NCBI GenBank assembly: GCA_002298885.1
Contig: DBMK01000225.1
Location: 1-7,362, forward strand
DNA from: Anaerolineaceae bacterium UBA700
Lineage (GTDB): Bacteria; Chloroflexota; Anaerolineae; Anaerolineales; Anaerolineaceae
Direction: 5' to 3'
Length of the DNA: 7,362 nt
The position numbers and the translations under genes were made by a program. Shown here piece by piece: positions 1 to 4,713 of this stretch (its first letter is position 1; each line of letters opens with the position of its first letter). The notes beneath the pieces are model-generated. The model worked only from the letters and a program-made list of their open reading frames with translations, searched no databases and was not told the DNA's origin.

Positions 1-23
1 TTCCCTTCAGGGAAGGGGGCCGG
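1..23 (-). terminator. Possible terminator hairpin, cut by the window edge
   Basis: Bases 1-14 form a short inverted repeat (TTCCC, loop TTCA, GGGAA), and GGGGGCC follows directly at 15-21. If the sequence left of the window ends in GGCCCCC, the stem would be about 12 bp of nearly pure GC. It lies roughly 20-40 bases past the stop codon of the lipoprotein gene that ends at 41, which is where a terminator for the tgt-lipoprotein unit would sit. The T-run that would confirm an intrinsic terminator on the minus strand would be outside the window, so this is position plus partial symmetry only. Confidence 0.35.
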
Positions 24-40
24 GGGGTTAGGTCAGATAC

Positions 41-814
41 TTACTTCAAGCTATCCTGCACGCACAGAACCCAGGAGCGCTTCTCTCCCTGCGGCTCAGC
101 GGCGGTGCTCAGCAGGAGCGGAAAGCGCAATTGGTCTGCCGTAAAGCCGGTGAGCGTAATGGAACGGACGGTTGAATCGACCCACGCCGCCGGCAGGTAG
201 CCGATGCCCTGCGGATCGGCGGCAACCGCCTGGCGCACAGCCGCCGGGTCTGGCGCCAGGATGGCACTGGGCAGCCTGGCCGGAAGGCCAGGGAGCAGGC
301 CAGCGAAAAATTGGCCCACGTCGTCGCCTGCGGGATAGATGTACGGCTGGATTGCGCCCTGGGGGGCCTTGGCGCAGGACGGGCAGCCGTTTTGCGCCAG
401 GTCTGCCCACTGCGCCGCCTGGCCACTGAAAACCGCTTCGAGACCGTTTGCGTCGAGCTGTGCCAGCGGATTGGCCGGGTTGACCACCACCGCCAGCTCC
501 ACCCGGCCGAGGACGGCCGTAAACGCGGCCTTATCCAGCGGCTGCAGGCTGAACGTAAAATCCGCCCCGGAGAGGTCCAGCCCGCTGAGCGGTTTTTCGT
601 CCACCAGCAGGGTCGTCTGCGGCGCCTGGCGGGTGCATGCGTTGAAGATGGGTCCCAGCCAGCGCAAGGCCGGCGTGGCCTGCGCCCGCCACACCTGCGG
701 CGGCGGCATGGTCGCCGTGCTCACCTGTGGCTGGCAGGCGGTGAGAATTGAGACGGCTAACAGGAAGAGCGCCGCTCGCCCTGCGCCGTTTTTAAGTGTT
801 TTCCGCCCGCTCAC
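41..814 (-). CDS. Lipoprotein resembling PstS-type phosphate/solute-binding proteins
   Basis: This gene encodes a 257-residue exported lipoprotein, probably anchored outside the cytoplasmic membrane and binding a small solute. A basic N-terminus (R4, K5, K8, R13), a hydrophobic stretch at 14-26 and the lipobox L24-T25-A26-C27 give a clear lipoprotein signal. The middle reads like the PstS/PBP-like fold: V106-ELAVVVNPANPL at 106-117, then AVFSGQAAQWADL at 127-139, matching the family pattern of 'valid position, IFSG, W-x-D-L', and QGIGYLP near 202-208. Mature length is about 230 residues, short for PstS, and the Ser/Thr phosphate-binding loop is not obvious, so the ligand is unknown. Extra cysteines occur at 60, 144, 147 (a C-P-S-C motif) and 251 and could form disulfides. 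The GTG start at 814 overlaps the tgt stop by 4 bases (GTGA) and has no nearby Shine-Dalgarno sequence, so translation is probably coupled to tgt. No permease or ATPase genes are in view. Confidence 0.75.
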   Translation of the reverse strand: MSGRKTLKNGAGRAALFLLAVSILTACQPQVSTATMPPPQVWRAQATPALRWLGPIFNACTRQAPQTTLLVDEKPLSGLDLSGADFTFSLQPLDKAAFTAVLGRVELAVVVNPANPLAQLDANGLEAVFSGQAAQWADLAQNGCPSCAKAPQGAIQPYIYPAGDDVGQFFAGLLPGLPARLPSAILAPDPAAVRQAVAADPQGIGYLPAAWVDSTVRSITLTGFTADQLRFPLLLSTAAEPQGEKRSWVLCVQDSLK

Positions 815-1929
815 GCTGATTTTTCGTTTATCCTGTTCAAGATGGATTCCGCAAATTCATCGTACCGGCCTTCCAGGATGGCCTGGCGTGCCCGCCGCAC
901 CAGCTCGAGCAGCGTGTGCAGGTTGTGGATCGAGATCAAGGTGGCGGCCAGCATTTCTTTGGCCACTACCAGGTGGCGCAGGTATGCCCGGCTGAAGGTG
1001 CGGCAGGTATAACACTCGCAGGCCTCGTCGATGGGACGCGGGTCGTGGGCGTGAGCTGCGTTCAGCAGGTTGATCCTCCCGTCCAGGGTCATCGCTGCCT
1101 GGTGGCGCGCCAGTCGGGTCGGCAGCACGCAGTCGAAGATATCGACGCCGCGCCGGATGCCCTCGATCAAGTCCTCCGGCGTGCCCACCCCCATTAAATA
1201 TCGCGGCTTATCCTCTGGCAGGATGGCGTTGACCACCTCGATCATGGCGTTCATCTCGGGCTTGGTCTCGCCGACGGACAGGCCGCCGATGGCGTGCCCA
1301 GGGAAGCCCATCCCGCAGATCGCACGCGCCGATTCGGCGCGCAGGTCCTCGAACACCCCGCCCTGCACGATGCCGAACAAGGCCTGGTCGGGGCGGTTCT
1401 GCGCTTTCAGGCAGCGCTCGGCCCAGGCGTGGGTGCGCTGCATGGCGCGCTGGCAGTATTCCCGGTCGTAGGGCGGGGCGCACTCATCGAAGGCCATGAT
1501 AATATCCGCACCCAGCTTCTGCTGGACTTCGATCGACTTCTCGGGCGAAAAGCGGTGCGTCGAGCCGTCGACGTGGCTCTTGAAGGTCACCCCGTCCTCA
1601 TCCACCTTGCGCATGTCGGCCAGCGAAAAGACCTGATATCCGCCCGAATCGGTCAGCATGGGGTGCGGCCACTGCATGAAGCTGTGCAGCCCGCCCATCT
1701 CGGCCACCAGGTCGGCCCCAGGACGCAGGTAAAGATGGTAGGTGTTCGCCAGCACCAGCGTCGCCCGCAGTTCTTCGAGCTGCCGGGGGGTCAGCGCCTT
1801 GACCGTGGCCTGCGTGCCCACCGGGGCAAAAACCGGTGTCAGCAAGTCGCCGTGCGGAGTGTGGAATATTCCCGCCCGGGCCGCGCCCTGGCGGGCAACC
1901 AATTCATAAGAAAAGAGCTCGGCAGTCAT
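811..1929 (-). CDS. tgt: Queuine/preQ1 tRNA-guanine transglycosylase
   Basis: Tgt swaps guanine at wobble position 34 of GUN-anticodon tRNAs (Asp, Asn, His, Tyr) for preQ1 in bacteria, a step of queuosine synthesis in the cytoplasm. From the ATG at 1929 the protein is 372 residues, the usual length. Visible signatures are LTDSGGYQVFSL with the active-site D94, GGLSVGE near 215-221, the nucleophile D266 in IFDCVLPTR, and the zinc site C304, C306, C309, H335 (C-x-C-x2-C-x25-H). An in-frame TTG at 1980 would add 17 residues (start MSYIARGK), but these lie in the AT-rich promoter zone and are not family-like, so ATG 1929 is preferred. That ATG has no Shine-Dalgarno sequence, and a TAAAAT lies 10 bases upstream, so the message may be nearly leaderless. 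It is divergent from recA and overlaps the downstream lipoprotein gene by 4 bases. Other queuosine genes are not in this window. Confidence 0.96.
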   Translation of the reverse strand: MTAELFSYELVARQGAARAGIFHTPHGDLLTPVFAPVGTQATVKALTPRQLEELRATLVLANTYHLYLRPGADLVAEMGGLHSFMQWPHPMLTDSGGYQVFSLADMRKVDEDGVTFKSHVDGSTHRFSPEKSIEVQQKLGADIIMAFDECAPPYDREYCQRAMQRTHAWAERCLKAQNRPDQALFGIVQGGVFEDLRAESARAICGMGFPGHAIGGLSVGETKPEMNAMIEVVNAILPEDKPRYLMGVGTPEDLIEGIRRGVDIFDCVLPTRLARHQAAMTLDGRINLLNAAHAHDPRPIDEACECYTCRTFSRAYLRHLVVAKEMLAATLISIHNLHTLLELVRRARQAILEGRYDEFAESILNRINEKSA

Positions 1930-1939
1930 GGATGGCACG

Positions 1940-1945
1940 ATTTTA
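1940..1945 (-). promoter_or_regulatory. Candidate -10 element for tgt
   Basis: On the minus strand TAAAAT is read from 1945 to 1940 within an AT-rich run, 10 bases before the preferred tgt ATG at 1929. Transcription from it would begin at about the start codon, giving a leaderless or near-leaderless mRNA, which fits the lack of a Shine-Dalgarno sequence. A TAGAAT a few bases further upstream is an alternative. No convincing -35 hexamer is seen for either. Confidence 0.3.
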
Positions 1946-1964
1946 CCATATTCTATTTTGCCCC

Positions 1965-1992
1965 TTGCTATATAGGACAAATGTGCTATAAT
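1965..1992 (+). promoter_or_regulatory. Candidate recA promoter (TTGCTA / extended -10 TGCTATAAT)
   Basis: TTGCTA at 1965-1970 and a perfect TATAAT at 1987-1992 are separated by 16 bases. The -10 carries the extended TG motif at 1984-1985 (TGC-TATAAT). The predicted start of transcription is near 1999, about 50 bases before the recA ATG. The element lies back to back with the tgt start region. A second TATAAT occurs at 2011-2016. Confidence 0.6.
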
Positions 1993-2007
1993 ATTCGTAC
2001 TAAATTC
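1993..2007 (+). promoter_or_regulatory. Possible LexA-type operator: ATTC-N7-ATTC direct repeat
   Basis: ATTC at 1993-1996 and ATTC at 2004-2007 are spaced by 7 bases, and each is followed by G, so ATTCG repeats with an 11-bp period, about one helical turn. The repeat directly follows the -10 hexamer and covers the predicted start of transcription. The geometry matches the GTTC-N7-GTTC LexA box known from Alphaproteobacteria, with A for G. LexA boxes vary between phyla and no lexA gene is in view, so an SOS role is only a hypothesis. Confidence 0.25.
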
Positions 2008-2010
2008 GGA

Positions 2011-2016
2011 TATAAT
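2011..2016 (+). promoter_or_regulatory. Second TATAAT, alternative recA -10
   Basis: A perfect TATAAT lies 24 bases after the first -10. At 17-base spacing the upstream hexamer is ATAATA, which is a poor -35, so this is either a weak second promoter or AT-rich chance. It sits inside the imperfect inverted repeat AAATT-N7-AATTT (2002-2018). Confidence 0.25.
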
Positions 2017-2035
2017 TTCTTTACATTCTGTTCTT

Positions 2036-2039
2036 GGAG
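2036..2039 (+). promoter_or_regulatory. Ribosome binding site of recA
   Basis: GGAG at 2036-2039 lies 8 bases before the ATG at 2048, an ideal spacing. The later in-frame ATG at 2102 (residue 19) has no such signal. This fixes the start of RecA at 2048 and includes the proline/serine-rich N-terminal extension. Confidence 0.7.
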
Positions 2040-2047
2040 CGAATCAA

Positions 2048-3148
2048 ATGGCCCGTAAATCTCCTCCTGCTGTTCAACCCCCTGACCCTCTATCCTCTTC
2101 GATGAGCGACGCCAAGCGCGCCGTCTTAGATAAAGCCCTCGGCGATATTATCAAACGCTACGGTGAAGGCTCGATCATGCGCATGGGCGAAGCCTCCCAC
2201 CTCCAGGTGGAGGCCATCCCCACCGGCTCGCTTTCGCTGGACCTGGCACTCGGAATCGGCGGCATCCCCCGCGCTCGCATCACGGAAATTTACGGCCCGG
2301 AATCCTCCGGCAAGACCACGCTCTGCCTGCACATCGTCTCTGAATCGCAAAAAATGGGCGGCACCGCCGCCTACGTGGACATGGAACACGCCCTCGACCC
2401 GACCTACGCCACTCGCCTGGGGGTCGACATCGATTCCCTCTACATCTCACAGCCGGATACCGGCGAGCAGGCGCTCGAAATCGTCGAGACCCTGGTGCGC
2501 TCTGGGGCGGTGGACGTGGTCGTCGTCGACTCGGTGGCAGCGCTGGTGCCACGCGCCGAAATCGAAGGCGATATGGGCGATGCCAGCATGGGCATGCAGG
2601 CCCGCCTGATGTCGCAGGCGCTGCGCAAGCTCTCCGGCGCTATCAACCAGACCAAGACGGCGGTCGTGTTCACTAACCAACTGCGCCAGAAGATCGGCGT
2701 CATGTTCGGCAACCCCGAAACCACCCCCGGCGGTCTGGCGCTGAAGTTCTACGCCTCGGTGCGCCTGGATATCCGCCGCATTCAATCCATCAAGATGGGC
2801 ACCGACACCATCGGCAACCGGGCCCGCGTGCGCGTGGTCAAGAACAAGGTGGCCCCTCCCTTCCGCGTGGCCGAATTCGATATCATGTATAACGAGGGCA
2901 TTTCCAAGGTCGGCGATATCATCGACCTGGCAACCCAGCTCGAGATCATCACCAAGCGCGGCGCTTTCTTCTCCTACGGCGACGTACGCCTGGGCCAGGG
3001 ACGTGAGAATGCCAAGGAATTCCTGCGCCAGAACATGGACCTCGCCAACGAGATCGAGCTGGCCATCCGCCAGCGGGCGATGGGCGGCGAGATGCCGATT
3101 GCCCTCGCCAGCCAGGGCGAACAGGCGGACGACGACGAAGACGAATGA
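2048..3148 (+). CDS. recA: RecA recombinase
   Basis: RecA forms ATP-dependent filaments on single-stranded DNA, drives strand exchange in recombinational repair, and triggers LexA self-cleavage. The 366-residue protein has the N-terminal polymerisation helix (about 21-50), Walker A GPESSGKT at 83-90, the catalytic glutamate E113 in MEHALDP, Walker B VVVVD ending at D161, loop L1 near 171-187, the sensor N210-Q211, and loop L2 with [14 protein letters not shown] at about 216-229. The C-terminal domain ends in an acidic tail (DDDEDE, 361-366), which in well-studied RecA proteins restrains filament activity. The first 18 residues (Pro/Ser-rich) extend beyond the usual start, but the ribosome binding site supports them. 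No intein or frameshift is seen. The stop codon overlaps the start of a lipoprotein gene by ATGA. recX, a common neighbour, is absent. Confidence 0.99.
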   Translation: MARKSPPAVQPPDPLSSSMSDAKRAVLDKALGDIIKRYGEGSIMRMGEASHLQVEAIPTGSLSLDLALGIGGIPRARITEIYGPESSGKTTLCLHIVSESQKMGGTAAYVDMEHALDPTYATRLGVDIDSLYISQPDTGEQALEIVETLVRSGAVDVVVVDSVAALVPRAEIEGDMGDASMGMQARLMSQALRKLSGAINQTKTAVVFTNQLRQKIGVMFGNPETTPGGLALKFYASVRLDIRRIQSIKMGTDTIGNRARVRVVKNKVAPPFRVAEFDIMYNEGISKVGDIIDLATQLEIITKRGAFFSYGDVRLGQGRENAKEFLRQNMDLANEIELAIRQRAMGGEMPIALASQGEQADDDEDE

Positions 3149-3663
3149 CCAAGGCTGTCCTGGTCCTTTTCCTGGCGATCGGATTGGCCGGCTGCGGGCT
3201 GCGCCCTCAACTGCCCGACCCTGCAACCAGCAGCGACGCCGTCTTCAGGCCGGCTACCCAGCCCCCGGCGCCGACCGCCACGCTGCCGGCTCCTGCTGCG
3301 TCAACAGTGGCCGTTTCACCGGTCATCGACTGCGTCGACAAGCTGACCTTCCTCAACGACCAGACCATCCCGGACGGCACCCAGGTGGCAGCCAACTCCA
3401 CCCTGGACAAGCGCTGGGAGGTTGAGAACAGCGGCACCTGCAATTGGGACGAGCGTTACCATTTACGCCTGACCGGCGGCCCGGATATGGGCGCCGATCC
3501 GGTACAGCCGCTCTTCCCGGCCCGCAGCGGCAGCCATGCTGTGATCCGCATCGTGATGACCGCCCCGACTAAGCCCGGCGCCTACCGCAGCGCCTGGCAG
3601 GCCTACAACCCGGATGGCCAGCCCTTTGGAGATCCGATCTTCATTGATGTAGTCGTCAAATAG
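3145..3663 (+). CDS. Lipoprotein with an NBR1-type (four-tryptophan) Ig-like domain
   Basis: This 172-residue exported lipoprotein has unknown function. The signal peptide is short, with the lipobox L14-A15-G16-C17. A Pro/Ala/Thr-rich linker at about 20-60 would lift the domain off the membrane. Residues 63-172 form one Ig-like beta-sandwich of the NBR1 'FW' type: W91-E-V-E-N-S-G-T-C99-N-W101 is the signature first half, and W151 with [10 protein letters not shown] (155-164) the second. The fourth tryptophan position appears to be F166. C63 and C99 could form a disulfide. In eukaryotic NBR1 this fold binds cargo; bacterial copies are recurrent in Chloroflexota surface proteins, usually as accessory binding modules. 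The ATG overlaps the recA stop (ATGA) and has no Shine-Dalgarno sequence, so translation probably depends on ribosomes finishing recA. It converges on prs. Confidence 0.85.
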   Translation: MTKAVLVLFLAIGLAGCGLRPQLPDPATSSDAVFRPATQPPAPTATLPAPAASTVAVSPVIDCVDKLTFLNDQTIPDGTQVAANSTLDKRWEVENSGTCNWDERYHLRLTGGPDMGADPVQPLFPARSGSHAVIRIVMTAPTKPGAYRSAWQAYNPDGQPFGDPIFIDVVVK

Positions 3664-3674
3664 GGAAAATAGTC

Positions 3675-3714
3675 GATGAGTAATGGGCCAGTGACATCGA
3701 CCCCGTTACTCATC
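3675..3714. terminator. Inverted repeat between convergent genes, possible bidirectional terminator
   Basis: GATGAGTAA (3675-3683) pairs with TTACTCATC (3706-3714). The stem continues through a T-G pair to GGG (3685-3687) with CCC (3702-3704), giving about 13 pairs around a 14-base loop. It lies between the lipoprotein stop at 3663 and the prs stop at 3706, where transcription from both sides should end. There is no T-run on either side, so it is not a textbook intrinsic terminator. The right arm also encodes the last residues of Prs. Confidence 0.4.
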
Positions 3715-3732
3715 ACTCGTTGACCCGTCACT
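3675..3732. repeat. Cluster of related GTGA/GATGAGTAA-type repeat units
   Basis: Besides the GATGAGTAA inverted pair, AGTGAC occurs at 3690-3695 on the plus strand and at 3732-3727 on the minus strand. The two inverted pairs cross rather than nest, so a single hairpin does not explain both. The segment reads as degenerate copies of one short motif (AGTGAC, AGTGATGAGTAA) facing each other. It spans the prs 3' end and the whole spacer. It may be a remnant of a small dispersed intergenic repeat, but copies elsewhere in the genome cannot be seen here. Confidence 0.35.
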
Positions 3733-4713
3733 TCCATCTCCAAAAACAAACAAATCCCCAATCGAACGGCGCTGGTAGTTGCGCCGGATGGCTTCGCCGA
3801 AGACATGCGCCACCGAGAGGATGCGCAGCTTGGGATGGCGTTTCTCCGGGGGGATGAACACCGTGTCGGTGACGACAATCTCGCTGATCTGGGGGATATC
3901 AGCCAGGCGTTCCAACCCTTCGCGCACGAACACTCCATGCGTGCAGGCCACCCAGATCTCCTCGATGCCCCGCTCGAGAAGCAGCTTGCAGATCTCGACC
4001 ACCGAACCGCCGGTAGCAATTTCATCATCGTAGACCAGGGCGCGCTTCTTGCCCGCCAGGTTGCCGACAAAACCGCTCAATTCCACCTGGAAATCCGAGA
4101 GCCGTTCCTTGATCCCCGCGGCAACGGGCAGCTTGAGATCCCTGGCGAAGCGTGTGGTCTGCTTGGCCTGCCCCAGGTCGGGGGCAACGATAATCGTCTC
4201 GCTCAGATCGCGTGGCTGGAAATAATCGCGGAACACCTTGCGGCTGCTGAGTGGATCGGTGGGAATGCCGAAAAACCCGTGCACCTGGGGGGAATGCAGC
4301 ATCATCGTCATGACGTGAGTGGCCCCGGCGGTTTCCAGCAAGTCGGCGATCAGCCGCGCGGTGATCGAGATGCGCGGCGCGTCCTTCTTATCCGAGCGGG
4401 CAAAGGAAAAATAAGGGATGACGGCATGCACCTCGGTCGCTGCCGCGCTGCGCGCCGCGTCGAGCATGATCAACAGTTCAACCAGGTGATCATTGACCGG
4501 CGGAGATAGGGATTGGATGATGAACACTTTACGCGAGCGCACGCTTGCGCCCAATTGAATGTACAGGTCGTCATTGCTAAAGCGCTTCACCCGGGTTGGA
4601 TCGAGGGGAATACCCAGGTAAGCGGTGATATCGCGCGCCAATTGCGGGTGCGAGCTGCCGCTGAAGAAACGCACATCGTTGGGATCGATCCCTTCGTTGG
4701 CTACCGCCGTCAC
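3706..4713 (-). CDS. prs: Ribose-phosphate pyrophosphokinase (PRPP synthase), variant active site
   Basis: Prs converts ribose 5-phosphate and ATP to PRPP and AMP, feeding purine, pyrimidine, NAD, His and Trp synthesis in the cytosol. The 335-residue protein shows FFSGSSHPQLA (16-26), VFIIQSLSPPVND (63-75), the ATP-site segment ARSDKKDAPR (105-114), the catalytic H140 in LHSPQVHGFF, the flexible-loop K202 and R204, and the PRPP loop DDEIATGGS at 229-237. These differ from the common bacterial forms: ARQDRK becomes ARSDKK, MDLH becomes MMLH, and DDxxDT(A/G)GT becomes DDEIATGGS, losing the third Asp. The family body ends at about LFVFG (321-325), and the last 10 residues (DGSDGSTSDE) lie in repeat-like DNA. 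The start is GTG, 8 bases after AGGGAG, and overlaps the cyclase stop by GTGA, so it is probably co-transcribed and translationally coupled. The overall fold and catalytic residues support function, and a phosphoribosyltransferase-like role is less likely. Confidence 0.93.
   Translation of the reverse strand: MTAVANEGIDPNDVRFFSGSSHPQLARDITAYLGIPLDPTRVKRFSNDDLYIQLGASVRSRKVFIIQSLSPPVNDHLVELLIMLDAARSAAATEVHAVIPYFSFARSDKKDAPRISITARLIADLLETAGATHVMTMMLHSPQVHGFFGIPTDPLSSRKVFRDYFQPRDLSETIIVAPDLGQAKQTTRFARDLKLPVAAGIKERLSDFQVELSGFVGNLAGKKRALVYDDEIATGGSVVEICKLLLERGIEEIWVACTHGVFVREGLERLADIPQISEIVVTDTVFIPPEKRHPKLRILSVAHVFGEAIRRNYQRRSIGDLFVFGDGSDGSTSDE

Noticed and set aside
339..995. 218-residue plus-strand frame over the lipoprotein/tgt junction
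   Set aside because: It spans two well-supported minus-strand genes, and its Ser/Arg/Pro-rich content is typical of a shadow frame.
2025..2044. ATTC-N12-GAAT inverted repeat around the recA ribosome binding site
   Set aside because: Four-base arms with a 12-base gap are expected by chance and do not form a stable hairpin.
1294..2058. 254-residue plus-strand frame across tgt into the recA start
   Set aside because: It runs through the recA promoter and ribosome binding site and is antisense to conserved Tgt motifs, so it is not a gene.
2447..3226. 259-residue open frame on the minus strand over recA
   Set aside because: It lies opposite the conserved RecA core, with residue use typical of an antisense frame and no recognisable motif.
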